A DNA stretch of 64,000 nucleotides from Candidatus Pelagibacter sp. (GTDB taxonomy: Bacteria > Pseudomonadota > Alphaproteobacteria > Pelagibacterales > Pelagibacteraceae). Where the stretch lies: assembly GCA_028404615.1 (NCBI GenBank), contig JAOOBT010000002.1:1-64000 (forward strand), in the 5' to 3' direction. Under the pieces are notes generated by a model. The model did no database searches. It was given only the letters and a program-made list of their open reading frames with translations, and was not told where the DNA came from. A program made the position numbers and the translations under genes. Shown here one piece after another: positions 51,388 to 60,518 of this stretch (positions are counted from its first letter, which is position 1; each line of letters starts with the position of its first letter).

Positions 51388-51912
51388 TTAATCTTTTACA
51401 AACATTACGGTTAATTCTGCAACTTTTATTCCAAATTTGGTCATTGTAGCTCTATTAATTGCTACGCGCTCATCCTGCATGAAAATCCAATCATCAAAAG
51501 TAATTTTAATATTTTTACCTTTGACTGGCACCAGCAATACGTATTCAAATTTAAAAGCTGGACCATATGAATATCCTTTAGCTGTCCCAACTACATCAGA
51601 GGCTGTTCCCTCATAGTTATGTTCATCAATTTTTTTAATAGTCCATTGACGAGTTTGTCTTTCACCGTCATTCCAATCAAAAACTTCGTCTAAAATTAAT
51701 TGAGATCCATCCCATTTTCCGTTTAAATCAGCTTTAAATTGTCTCGTAACTTTTCCAGATCTATTTTGTAATACTCCCCAAGCTTTGACGTTGCCCGATA
51801 AATAATTTTCGATAACTAGTCTTGGTTTTTGATCTTTAAAATCTGTTGGTTTCATTTTATTTGCACATCCTGTTGTTAAAATAAGTAAAAATATTACTAT
51901 TAATTTTTTCAT
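51388..51912 (-). CDS. DUF3833 lipoprotein
   Basis: A 174-residue lipoprotein: lipobox LTTGCANK with Cys16, then the DUF3833 beta-rich, lipocalin-like body (YLSGNVKAWGVLQNRSGKVTRQFKADLNGKWDG, FDWNDGERQTRQWTI, FDDWIFMQDERVAINRATMTKFG). It overlaps cfa by four bases (ATGA). It accompanies Cfa and DUF1365 in many gammaproteobacterial singlet-oxygen operons, probably helping lipid handling in the envelope. Confidence 0.9.
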   Translation of the reverse strand: MKKLIVIFLLILTTGCANKMKPTDFKDQKPRLVIENYLSGNVKAWGVLQNRSGKVTRQFKADLNGKWDGSQLILDEVFDWNDGERQTRQWTIKKIDEHNYEGTASDVVGTAKGYSYGPAFKFEYVLLVPVKGKNIKITFDDWIFMQDERVAINRATMTKFGIKVAELTVMFVKD

Positions 51913-53099
51913 GACGAATATCTATTAGACAAAGAGAATTGAATCAAGTTAATGTTTCTAGACTTGAAGCCCCCTTCGCAATAAGATAAATAAAATTCCC
52001 ACATACGCTTGAAATATTCATCATAACCAAGCGGGCTAATTTTTTCCCAAGCACCTAAAAAATTTTTTCTCCAAGTTGCTAAAGTTCTGGCATAATCATC
52101 GGAGTAAGTATTAATTTTTTCTAGATTTAAATTATTTTTTTTAATTAGATTTTCCATAAATTTTATTGAGGGCAAGAACCCGCCTGGAAAAATATATTTT
52201 TGAATAAAATCCTCATTCGCTCTATATCTTTCAAATAAGTCATCTTTTATCACGATGCCTTGAATTGCGGCAGTGCCATTGTGATTAAGAACATTTTTAA
52301 TTGTACCAAAATATTGGTCCATATATTTTTCACCGACAGCCTCTATCATTTCAATTGATGCTACGTGATCATATTTTTCCTTGAGATCTCTGTAATCTAA
52401 AAACTTTACATTAACTTTATTATTGAGCCCTGAGTTGAAAATCTTCTTTTTGGCAAACTCATATTGATTTTTTGAAATCGTGATACAGTCTACACTCACA
52501 TCATAATTTTTAGCTAAGAATTCTGCAAAACCGCCCCAACCACACCCTATCTCTAAAACCTTATTACCATCTTTTATATTCATTAAATTTATAAGCTCTT
52601 GAAATTTATTTCTTTGAGCGATTTCTAAATCATCTTTCTCATTTTTATAGACTGCGCTGGAATAAGTAAGAGATTTATCAAGCCACAACGAAAAAAATTC
52701 ATTCCCTAAATCATAATGTTTTGAAATATATTTTTTACTTTTAGATTTTGTATTTGATGCAAATATTTTTTTTATAAAATTTTTGATTTTTTGTAATTTT
52801 AAACTTCCTGAAAAAGTATAAATTGTATTGATATTTCTCGCTGTAAGTTCAATTAAATTTGTTAAATTTGATGTATAAAAATCTTTTTTCATATGAGCTT
52901 CTCCTAAAGCTGAGCTTCCACCCATAACGACGTTTAGGTAAAAATTGGGTTTATTAATTTTGATATTTGAGGATAATTTGCTCTCTAAATCACCAAAATG
53001 AAAAACTTTTCCATCATAATTTATAAGCTTAAGATTTCCTTGTGAAATTTTTTTCAAATTATTTAGAACGAATCTTTCTGAAATTTTTATTAAACTCAT
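51909..53099 (-). CDS. cfa: Cyclopropane-fatty-acid synthase-type methyltransferase
   Basis: A 396-residue SAM enzyme: HYDLGNEFFSLWLDKSLTYSSAVYKNE, the SAM motif VLEIGCGWGGFAEFLA, DYRDLKEKYDHVASIEMIEAVGEKYMDQYF and YIFPGGFLPSIKFM. It adds a methylene or methyl group across unsaturated acyl chains of membrane phospholipids. With an FAD oxidoreductase and DUF1365 coupled upstream, methylated or furan-type fatty acids are possible products instead of simple cyclopropanes. Starts on the previous stop (TAATG). Confidence 0.92.
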   Translation of the reverse strand: MSLIKISERFVLNNLKKISQGNLKLINYDGKVFHFGDLESKLSSNIKINKPNFYLNVVMGGSSALGEAHMKKDFYTSNLTNLIELTARNINTIYTFSGSLKLQKIKNFIKKIFASNTKSKSKKYISKHYDLGNEFFSLWLDKSLTYSSAVYKNEKDDLEIAQRNKFQELINLMNIKDGNKVLEIGCGWGGFAEFLAKNYDVSVDCITISKNQYEFAKKKIFNSGLNNKVNVKFLDYRDLKEKYDHVASIEMIEAVGEKYMDQYFGTIKNVLNHNGTAAIQGIVIKDDLFERYRANEDFIQKYIFPGGFLPSIKFMENLIKKNNLNLEKINTYSDDYARTLATWRKNFLGAWEKISPLGYDEYFKRMWEFYLSYCEGGFKSRNINLIQFSLSNRYSS

Positions 53100-53857
53100 T
53101 AATATTCCTCGTAACTTAAATTATTTTTCAATTTAGTATTTCTTTTTCTGTATATTGCCCCTTTTTTCCATAAAAGTAATGCTTCAAAATGTATCGAACT
53201 AATAATTTTAATTGTCATTAATGGATACTTAAAAAAGTTGAACATGAGTTGTTTAGAACTAAATTCTTTTTTCTCTCCAGTTTGGGTAGCTGTTAAAACT
53301 GTTCCTATCAAGTCTGTTTGTTTAATAAAGACTAAGAGTTTATCGTTGGGATTGTGTAATTTAAAATTATAGTAAGTTTCCATATCCATAAATGGCGATA
53401 CGTAAAACTTTTTTTTGCATTTTTGTACTATTTCTTCATTATCTTTAATTTTAAAAATATATGTGTGTTGCTCATTAAAAGTGTTTTTTACCTCGTAAAA
53501 AATCGCCTTCAATTCATTGTCCTCGTAGCAGTAAAAAATACTTAAAGGGTTGAACACATAGCCAAAAATTCTTGGATAACAAAGTATTTTAACTTTATTA
53601 ATTTTACCTTTTATATTGAACTTACTAATGTTTTTAAGAACCCACTCTTTTAAATCACTTCCATCTCGTTCTCCATGATCTTTGTCATAAAAGCTGAAAA
53701 TATTAAACTTATTATGAGAGAAAATATTTATTGATCTGTCTAATTGATTAATTTCATCTAAATCAATTAATAATGAAAAAGTTTTATATTTTAAAAAGTG
53801 TCTTACAGGTTTAAATCTTGTATGTGTTACTTCACCATTGTAAATGCAGGAGTTCAT
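53099..53857 (-). CDS. DUF1365 protein
   Basis: A 252-residue protein with the DUF1365 blocks IYNGEVTHTRFKPVRHFLKYKTFSLLIDLDE, YPRIFGYVFNPLSIFYCYEDNELKAIFYEVKNTF and KFYVSPFMDMETYYNFKL. The start is the ATG at 53857 (ATGA overlap with the FAD gene), not the TTG before it. It is always found with Cfa and amine-oxidase-like genes. Catalytic role unknown, likely in fatty-acid modification. Confidence 0.92.
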   Translation of the reverse strand: MNSCIYNGEVTHTRFKPVRHFLKYKTFSLLIDLDEINQLDRSINIFSHNKFNIFSFYDKDHGERDGSDLKEWVLKNISKFNIKGKINKVKILCYPRIFGYVFNPLSIFYCYEDNELKAIFYEVKNTFNEQHTYIFKIKDNEEIVQKCKKKFYVSPFMDMETYYNFKLHNPNDKLLVFIKQTDLIGTVLTATQTGEKKEFSSKQLMFNFFKYPLMTIKIISSIHFEALLLWKKGAIYRKRNTKLKNNLSYEEY

Positions 53858-55083
53858 CAAATTTTAAAGTATTTTATCAAATTTAAAGACGATTTTAATC
53901 CATCTTCATGAAATCCGTAACCAAAATAACTTCCACAAAACCAAGTCCTTTTTTTTCCCTGTATTAATCTTAGATCTTTTTGAAGTGCGGTATTTTTTGA
54001 ATTCAAATATGGGTGGGTAAAATTAACTTTTTTTATAACAGAATTTTCGTTAATTTTATAAACAGGGTTTAAAGTTAAAAAATAATCTTTAGATGTATCT
54101 AAGTTTTGTAGTTTATTTAACCAATAAGTAATGCATGTCTTTTCTCCATCTGAAACAGAATTCCAACTAGACCAAGCCCTTTTTTTATCAGGCATTAATC
54201 TCTTATCAGTATGTAAAAAAGCCTCATTATTCACGTAAATAAATTTTTCTAATATATTTTTTTCTTGTTCGGTTGGTTTTTCTATCATTCTTAAACTTTG
54301 GTCTGCATGGGAAGCTAGAACTACTTGATCATAGTCAACATATTCATTACCAATAATCACTCTGATATTATCATCGCTTCTAATTAACTTATCCACTTTA
54401 TAGTTTTTAAAAATTTCTCCACTAATTTTATCTGTTACTTTTTTTACATAGGCTCTACTTCTATTTGAAACTGTGTACCATTGCGGTCTATTTTTAAATT
54501 TAAATAAACCATGATTTGTAAAAAAGTTTAAAAAAAATTTTAATGGCATTTTCTTTGCTTGATTGAATGGCATTGACCAAATAGCAGCAACCATAGGTAT
54601 TAAGTGGTACTCAATGAAGTATTTTGATAACTTTTTTTTATTAAGAAAATTTCCTAAAGTCTCCTCTTTAATCTCGCTTTCAAGCAATTTTGGAGCAGTT
54701 TTATAAAATGAAATTATCTCTCTAATCATATATAAAAATTTTAAATTAAAAAAATTTAGTTTATTAGCAAAAATCCCTCCTAAACCACTTCCGCTATATT
54801 CAACATTAATATTCTTTATTGATACAGAAAATGACATATCACTTTTTTCATAAGGAACTTTCAATTCATTAAAAAAATTTACTAAATTTGGATAGGTAAC
54901 CTCATTAAAAACAATAAAGCCTAAATCTACTGGAATAATTTTATCGCCTTCTTTTATCTCGTAGGTAAAAGAATGGCCTCCAAAGTGGTCATCTTTTTCA
55001 TATAGATCGACTTTATATTTTTTTGAGAGAAAATATGCGGAAGATAATCCTGAGATACCTGAGCCGATAACAGCAATTTTCAT
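53857..55083 (-). CDS. FAD-dependent amine-oxidase-like oxidoreductase
   Basis: A 408-residue flavoprotein: VIGSGISGLSSAYFLSKKYKVDLYEKDDHFGGHSFTYE at the start, then VVLASHADQSLRMI and a C-terminal WFCGSYFGYGFHEDGLKSS. It belongs to the COG2907-like group coupled with DUF1365 and Cfa. A desaturase-like step on modified acyl chains is plausible. It starts only 9 bases after the gcvP stop, so it may be read from the glycine-cleavage promoter. Confidence 0.9.
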   Translation of the reverse strand: MKIAVIGSGISGLSSAYFLSKKYKVDLYEKDDHFGGHSFTYEIKEGDKIIPVDLGFIVFNEVTYPNLVNFFNELKVPYEKSDMSFSVSIKNINVEYSGSGLGGIFANKLNFFNLKFLYMIREIISFYKTAPKLLESEIKEETLGNFLNKKKLSKYFIEYHLIPMVAAIWSMPFNQAKKMPLKFFLNFFTNHGLFKFKNRPQWYTVSNRSRAYVKKVTDKISGEIFKNYKVDKLIRSDDNIRVIIGNEYVDYDQVVLASHADQSLRMIEKPTEQEKNILEKFIYVNNEAFLHTDKRLMPDKKRAWSSWNSVSDGEKTCITYWLNKLQNLDTSKDYFLTLNPVYKINENSVIKKVNFTHPYLNSKNTALQKDLRLIQGKKRTWFCGSYFGYGFHEDGLKSSLNLIKYFKI

Positions 55084-55092
55084 TAAAAAAGG

Positions 55093-57960
55093 TTAAGCAG
55101 CTTCATCTTTATATTCATCCATTGAAGGACATGAACATACTAAATTTCTATCTCCAAAAACGTTATCTACTCTAGCAACTGGTGCCCAATATTTATTATT
55201 TTTTACATACTCAGTTGGAAAAGCTGCTTCCTCTCTAGAGTAAGAATGCTTCCATTCACTAGAAGCTAATTCGACATAAGTGTGTGGGGCATTTTTCAGC
55301 GGGTTATCTATTTTGTCAAACTTTGATGATTCTACTAAATTAATTTCTTTTTTAATTTTTATAAGTGCATTACAAAATTTATCAATTTCCTCTAAATTTT
55401 CACTTTCAGTTGGCTCAATCATGATTGTACCAGCAACGGGCCATGACATTGTTGGAGCATGATAACCAAAGTCAATTAGTCTTTTTGCTAAATCCTCCTC
55501 AGAAATTCCTGAACTTGCTTTTATTGGTCGGATGTCAATTATGCATTCATGTGCAACATTTCCATTTTTACCAGTGTAAAGAACTTTATAATCTTTGGAT
55601 AATTTTTTTGAAATGTAATTCGCATTTAAAATTGAAACTTGTGAAGCTTTTTTCAATCCTTCAGCGCCCATCATCTTTATATACATCCAAGATATTGGAA
55701 GTATACTTGAGCTACCCCAAGGAGCAGCTGATACAGCTCCCATTCCATTCTTTGGGCCTGCCTCTTTAATAATTTCATGTGTTGGTAAAAAATCAGCTAG
55801 ATGCTTAGCGCAAGCGATTGGGCCCATTCCCGGTCCGCCTCCACCATGCGGTATACAAAACGTTTTATGTAAATTAATATGACAAACATCTGGTCCAAAT
55901 TTCCCTGGTTTTGCAACACCTACAAGTGCGTTTAGATTTGCTCCATCCATGTAAACTTGTCCGCCGTGCTTATGGATTACTTCACAAATATCCATGATTT
56001 TTTCTTCAAATACTCCATGAGTAGAGGGGTAAGTAACCATTAAAGCAGCTAAATCTTTTGAGTGTTTTTCAGCTTTATTTTTAAGGTCATCTATATCCAC
56101 GTTTCCATCGTCGTCACAATTGACTACAACCACTTTCATCCCACACATTTGGGCACTTGCTGGATTAGTTCCATGAGCTGAGTCCGGAATTAGACAAACG
56201 TTACGATTTTCTTGTTTATTGTTTTTATGGAATTTTCTTATAGTCATTAGACCCGCATACTCTCCTTGAGCCCCAGAGTTAGGCTGTAAAGATACTGCGT
56301 CATATCCAGTAATTTCTTTCAGATCGTTTATTAGATCATTAAAAAGAATCTTATAACCCTCCATTTGATTTGTAGGAACAAAAGGATGTGGAAGCGAAAA
56401 CTCTTTCCAGGTAATAGGAATTAATTCTGCTGTTGCATTGAGTTTCATTGTACAAGATCCTAAAGCAATCATTGATCTATTAAGTGCAATATCGCAATCT
56501 TCTAGTTTCTTTAGATATCTTAGCATCTCAGTTTCAGAATGGTATTTGTTAAAAACTGGATGAGTTAAATATTTTGAAGTTCTTAAAAGATTTTTTGGAA
56601 GATTATCTAGTTCAACCTTAACGTCTTGTTTAATTACTTTAGATATTCCAAATATTTTTAACAATAAGTTAACATCATCAAGTTTTTTTGCTTCATCAAA
56701 CGCAACAGATAAATGATCTTTATCAACTTTTCTAAGGTTTATATTCTCTTTTAGTGCGGCCTCAAAAATAGAATTTGTTTTTTCATTGGTTTTAATCGTA
56801 ACAGTATCAAAGAAATGATCTGATAAAATTTTATAACCGTTTGCTTTAATATTATCAGCAAAGATTTTTGCTAATTTAGAAGTTCTATTCGCTATTTTAA
56901 GTATTCCTTCAGGTCCATGATAAATTGCAAAAGCAGCAGAAATGATAGCCAATAAAGCTTGGGCAGTACAAATATTGCTTGTTGCTTTATCTCTTCTAAT
57001 GTGTTGCTCCCTAGTTTGTAAAGAAAGCCTGTAAGCTTTTTTTCCATGTCTATCTTTTGAAACGCCTATTATTCTTCCTGGCATTGATCTTTTAAATTCT
57101 TCTTTTGTAGCAAAAAATGCTGCATGAGGCCCGCCGTAACCCATTGGGATACCAAATCTTTGAGCGCTGCCAACGGCAATATCAGCTCCAAGTTCAGCTG
57201 GAGTTTTTAATCTAGCTAAAGCCAATAAGTCACAAACCAAAATAGCTTTTCCGTTTTTTTTGTGAATTTGACTGATGCTTTCACTAGGATCGTTTATCTC
57301 ACCTAAAGTTCCCGGATAAGATAAAACACCGCAAATTATATCTTCATTAATTTTTGAAAGTTCTTTTTTTTCGTCACCAATGATCAATTCTAAACCAAAT
57401 GGATTTGTTCTCGTTTTAATGAGATCAATTGTCTGAGGATTGCAATTACTTGAAATAAATATTTTTTTTGAATTAGTCTTATCTAATCTCTGGCTTAATC
57501 CTACTGCCTCTGCTGTTGCTGTTGCTTCATCTAACAAAGAAGCATTAGCTATGTCCATACCTGTTAAGTCAATAATTGATTGTTGGAAATTTAAAAGCAT
57601 TTCAAGACGACCTTGTGCCACTTCAGGTTGGTAAGGTGTATAAGATGTATACCATCCTGGATTTTCTAAAATATTTCTAAGTATTACGTTAGGTGTAATA
57701 GAATTATAGTATCCCATTCCAATAAAATTTTTAAAGATTTTATTTTTTTTAGATATAGATTTTAATTTTTTTAAAGCATCGTTTTCTGACATTGGCTGAT
57801 CGATTTTAAGATCATCTTTTAATAAGATTTTTTCTGGCACAGTATTGCTCATTAGATCCTCTAATGATTTATACCCAACGTATTGTAACATTTTGGACTG
57901 ATCTTCCTTGGATGGTCCAATATGTCTTTTAATAAATTCTTTTGAATTATCGTCAATCAT
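55093..57960 (-). CDS. gcvP: Glycine dehydrogenase (P-protein)
   Basis: A 955-residue full-length fused P-protein with two PLP-type halves. The first half starts FIKRHIGPSKEDQSKML and includes QRFGIPMGYGGPHAAFFA. The second holds the PLP lysine in HINLHKTFCIPHGGGGPGMGPI. It decarboxylates glycine and passes the aminomethyl group to GcvH. It follows gcvH without spacing, and the FAD oxidoreductase lies 9 bases downstream. Confidence 0.98.
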   Translation of the reverse strand: MIDDNSKEFIKRHIGPSKEDQSKMLQYVGYKSLEDLMSNTVPEKILLKDDLKIDQPMSENDALKKLKSISKKNKIFKNFIGMGYYNSITPNVILRNILENPGWYTSYTPYQPEVAQGRLEMLLNFQQSIIDLTGMDIANASLLDEATATAEAVGLSQRLDKTNSKKIFISSNCNPQTIDLIKTRTNPFGLELIIGDEKKELSKINEDIICGVLSYPGTLGEINDPSESISQIHKKNGKAILVCDLLALARLKTPAELGADIAVGSAQRFGIPMGYGGPHAAFFATKEEFKRSMPGRIIGVSKDRHGKKAYRLSLQTREQHIRRDKATSNICTAQALLAIISAAFAIYHGPEGILKIANRTSKLAKIFADNIKANGYKILSDHFFDTVTIKTNEKTNSIFEAALKENINLRKVDKDHLSVAFDEAKKLDDVNLLLKIFGISKVIKQDVKVELDNLPKNLLRTSKYLTHPVFNKYHSETEMLRYLKKLEDCDIALNRSMIALGSCTMKLNATAELIPITWKEFSLPHPFVPTNQMEGYKILFNDLINDLKEITGYDAVSLQPNSGAQGEYAGLMTIRKFHKNNKQENRNVCLIPDSAHGTNPASAQMCGMKVVVVNCDDDGNVDIDDLKNKAEKHSKDLAALMVTYPSTHGVFEEKIMDICEVIHKHGGQVYMDGANLNALVGVAKPGKFGPDVCHINLHKTFCIPHGGGGPGMGPIACAKHLADFLPTHEIIKEAGPKNGMGAVSAAPWGSSSILPISWMYIKMMGAEGLKKASQVSILNANYISKKLSKDYKVLYTGKNGNVAHECIIDIRPIKASSGISEEDLAKRLIDFGYHAPTMSWPVAGTIMIEPTESENLEEIDKFCNALIKIKKEINLVESSKFDKIDNPLKNAPHTYVELASSEWKHSYSREEAAFPTEYVKNNKYWAPVARVDNVFGDRNLVCSCPSMDEYKDEAA

Positions 57961-58341
57961 TTAACTTGGGTTCTCCTTACAAAACTTATCATATTCGTCT
58001 TTTGACATAAGCGAGTCATACTCACCTTTGTCCTTAATCTTTAGCTTAAAAAACCAACTTGCTCCTTCCGGATCGGTGTTAACGCTCCCTGGGTCGTCTG
58101 CTATAGCTTTATTTCCCTCAGTAATTTCTCCAGATATTGGGGAGTAAACGTCGCTCGCAGCTTTAGTGGACTCTACAACAGCAGCTTGACCTTCTTTTTC
58201 TACGGCTTTGCCTGCTTCAGGCACTTCCACAAACACAATATCACCTAGCATCTCAGTTGCATGTTTAGTTATTCCAACTGTAGCAACTTCTCCATCCAAT
58301 GAGACCCATTCGTGTTTTTTAGAAAATTTTTTTTCACTCAT
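57961..58341 (-). CDS. gcvH: Glycine cleavage system H protein
   Basis: A 126-residue lipoyl carrier. The lipoylated lysine is K60 in [14 protein letters not shown], within the usual [35 protein letters not shown] framework. It shuttles the aminomethyl group between GcvP and GcvT. It sits 12 bases after gcvT and abuts gcvP. Confidence 0.98.
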   Translation of the reverse strand: MSEKKFSKKHEWVSLDGEVATVGITKHATEMLGDIVFVEVPEAGKAVEKEGQAAVVESTKAASDVYSPISGEITEGNKAIADDPGSVNTDPEGASWFFKLKIKDKGEYDSLMSKDEYDKFCKENPS

Positions 58342-58353
58342 ATTTGTTTCCCT

Positions 58354-59448
58354 TTATTTAACATAACTTTTTTTATAAAATGGAAGTTCAGAAATTTTAC
58401 CCCCATATTTTTTTCCTCTTACTTCAAGCTGAATGGACGTACCTATTTCAGAAAATTCAGATTTTACATACCCCATTGCAACTGGAGCGTTCACACTTGG
58501 GCCAAAAGTACCACTTGTAACGAATCCTATTTCATTATTATCAGACGAAAAGATTTTCGTATTTTCTCTAGCTATAACTTTTCCATCTGGCTTTATACCA
58601 ACTCTAATTTTTTCACTTCCGTTTGCTAATAAATTTTTTATTTTTTCCCATCCATTAAAGCCGCCAACTTCTTTCCTTTTTTTTGCTATAGCCCATTTTA
58701 AATTAGCCTCTACTGGATTTATTTTTTCATTTAAATCATGACCATACAAGCACAGGCCTGCCTCTAATCTTAATGTATCTCTAGCTCCTAAACCTACCGG
58801 TTTAACTTCATTTGAAATTAAGTAATCGATGAGCTTTTCAACTTTTGTGTTTGAAATTGAGATTTCAAAACCGTCTTCACCTGTATATCCAGATCTCGTT
58901 ACATAAAGATTTTCACCTTCATACTCAAAATTACTTCCTGTCATAAATTTTAAATTAGCAACACCCGGAATTAATTTTTCTAAAATCTCTACAGATTTGG
59001 GTCCTTGTAACGCTATTAAAGATAAATCGTTGTTTAAAAGATGTTTATGATTTTTTTTTAAAAATTGTGAAATTTGTTTAATATCGTTTTCCTTACAAGC
59101 TGCATTTAAGATTATACAAAAACCTTTTTCTGTTCTTGTGATAATTAAATCATCAATTATTCCACCTTCGTTGTTTAGTAAAAAAGAATATTTTGAATGG
59201 TTAACTTTCAAATTTTTTAAATCTGCTGGTATAATTTTTTCTAAAGACTCTATTAATGTTTCATCCCCCTCTAAAAAAAATTGTCCCATATGTGACACAT
59301 CAAAAAATCCAGCGTGTGTTCTTGTAGAGATATGTTCCTTAACAATACCATCTTTATATTGGATAGGCATTTCATAGCCAGCGAATGGAACAAATTTCGC
59401 TCCTAAGTTTTTATGGTAATTATATAAAGCTGTTTTTTGTACTTCCAT
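58354..59448 (-). CDS. gcvT: Aminomethyltransferase (T-protein)
   Basis: A 364-residue T-protein that transfers the methylene group to tetrahydrofolate. It has the blocks FVPFAGYEMPIQYKDGIVKEH, FFDVSHMGQFFLEG, YTGEDGFEIS, GARDTLRLEAGLCLYGHDLN and EIGFVTSGTFGPSVNAPVAMGYV. First gene of the operon, with the tandem glycine riboswitch just upstream. Confidence 0.97.
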   Translation of the reverse strand: MEVQKTALYNYHKNLGAKFVPFAGYEMPIQYKDGIVKEHISTRTHAGFFDVSHMGQFFLEGDETLIESLEKIIPADLKNLKVNHSKYSFLLNNEGGIIDDLIITRTEKGFCIILNAACKENDIKQISQFLKKNHKHLLNNDLSLIALQGPKSVEILEKLIPGVANLKFMTGSNFEYEGENLYVTRSGYTGEDGFEISISNTKVEKLIDYLISNEVKPVGLGARDTLRLEAGLCLYGHDLNEKINPVEANLKWAIAKKRKEVGGFNGWEKIKNLLANGSEKIRVGIKPDGKVIARENTKIFSSDNNEIGFVTSGTFGPSVNAPVAMGYVKSEFSEIGTSIQLEVRGKKYGGKISELPFYKKSYVK

Positions 59449-59465
59449 AATAACTCTTATCTAGC

Positions 59466-59620
59466 CCCATCTGTCTGTGTACCTGAGAGATTTAATCCTT
59501 CGGTGAGGCTTTCGCCTGCTTTCCAGAGTTATTACGGTAACGGTCCTTTTGCCTGAGAGTTTCCGGGGTGGTTGCTCCTTCGGCGCCAAAATGGTCTCTC
59601 CCGTTACGTCGGAGACTTTC
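59466..59620 (-). promoter_or_regulatory. Tandem glycine riboswitch
   Basis: The minus-strand leader of gcvT carries two glycine aptamers. The first, about 59534-59608, has GGGAGAGACC, the core GCGCCGAAGGAGCAA and AACTCTCAGGCAAAAGGAC, closed by CGTAACGG/CCGTTACCG. The second, about 59466-59530, has ACTCTGGAAAG, GGCGAAAGCC, CACCGAAGG and ATCTCTCAGGTACACAGACAGA. No separate terminator is visible between aptamer 2 and the ATG 18 bases on, so control may act on translation or by a local refold. Glycine activation fits the known SAR11 gcvT riboswitch. Confidence 0.96.
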
Positions 59621-59629
59621 CTCTAAATG

Positions 59630-59658
59630 TAATTAAAAGTCAAATGCAAATTATTCAA
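59630..59658 (-). promoter_or_regulatory. Predicted gcvTHP promoter
   Basis: On the minus strand, -35 TTGAAT (59653-59658), a 17-base spacer and -10 TAATTA (59630-59635). The start would be near 59622, just ahead of the riboswitch. The -35 overlaps the stop codon of the EamA gene. Confidence 0.4.
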
Positions 59659-60518
59659 GTCTTGCTATGTTTTTTGTCGAAACTCTTCAATATTATTGCT
59701 GAAATAATGACTAATCCACCTATAAATACACTTATTGGAGGAATTTCATTCAAAAATAACCATACCCATAGAGGTCCACATAAAGTTTCCATTAACATAA
59801 GCAAACCTACTGTGGCTGAAGCCGTCGTCCTTGAACCAATGGTTATACATATAAATCCTAGTGCTAATTGAGGAACACCTAATAAAAATCCCATAAAAAG
59901 ATCGTGTGAAGTAAATTCAAAAGAATTGGATAAAATAGCGCCATAAATTAAACTAAAAATTCCAGAGTAAAGCATTGCGGGAATCATATCTATGTTAGAA
60001 TTTTTTCGAATTATCATGACGTAAATTGCAAAATTGATCGGAATAACTAGTGCTACTAGATTACCAAATAAAGATCCTGTTGAGATTGAATCTCCAACCA
60101 TTATTAGGATTCCGCTCATAGCTAAAAAAATTGAGGTTGATCCAATCAAGGAAACTTTTTCTTTTAGATAAAAAAATCCAAAAATTGCTAAAAACATTGT
60201 TTGAGTGCTAATTATAAATACGACATTAGCTACTGTGGTATTATTCATAGCAATAATAAAAGCAACAAAGCTAAAGGACATTACGAAACCTCCCAAGACT
60301 CCTGGGGCTCCAGAGTCCTTAATTATTTTAAGGACTTTATTTTTATAGGTAAGTGATAAAAATAAAATAAGAGCAATTATAAAGAATAATGATCGCAAAA
60401 ATAAAATTTGCCAAACATTTGCTTCTTGAAATGATCTAACAATTAAACCACCCCAGCTTAAACAAAATCCTCCAAGCAAGAGAAGAATATAACCAGGAAT
60501 TTTATAAAGAAATTGCAT
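59655..60518 (-). CDS. EamA/DMT-family transporter
   Basis: A 287-residue membrane protein with ten helices in two EamA repeats, starting PGYILLLLGGFCLSWGGLIVRSFQEANVWQILFLRSLFF and ending FLNEIPPISVFIGGLVIISAII. These proteins export small metabolites or amino acids. The substrate is unknown. It abuts the MATE gene upstream (no gap), so both exporters are probably co-expressed. Its stop lies in the gcv promoter. Confidence 0.9.
   Translation of the reverse strand: MQFLYKIPGYILLLLGGFCLSWGGLIVRSFQEANVWQILFLRSLFFIIALILFLSLTYKNKVLKIIKDSGAPGVLGGFVMSFSFVAFIIAMNNTTVANVVFIISTQTMFLAIFGFFYLKEKVSLIGSTSIFLAMSGILIMVGDSISTGSLFGNLVALVIPINFAIYVMIIRKNSNIDMIPAMLYSGIFSLIYGAILSNSFEFTSHDLFMGFLLGVPQLALGFICITIGSRTTASATVGLLMLMETLCGPLWVWLFLNEIPPISVFIGGLVIISAIILKSFDKKHSKT

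Noticed and set aside
58312..58629. 105-codon plus-strand frame
   Set aside because: Antisense to gcvT and the gcvH start. No domain pattern.
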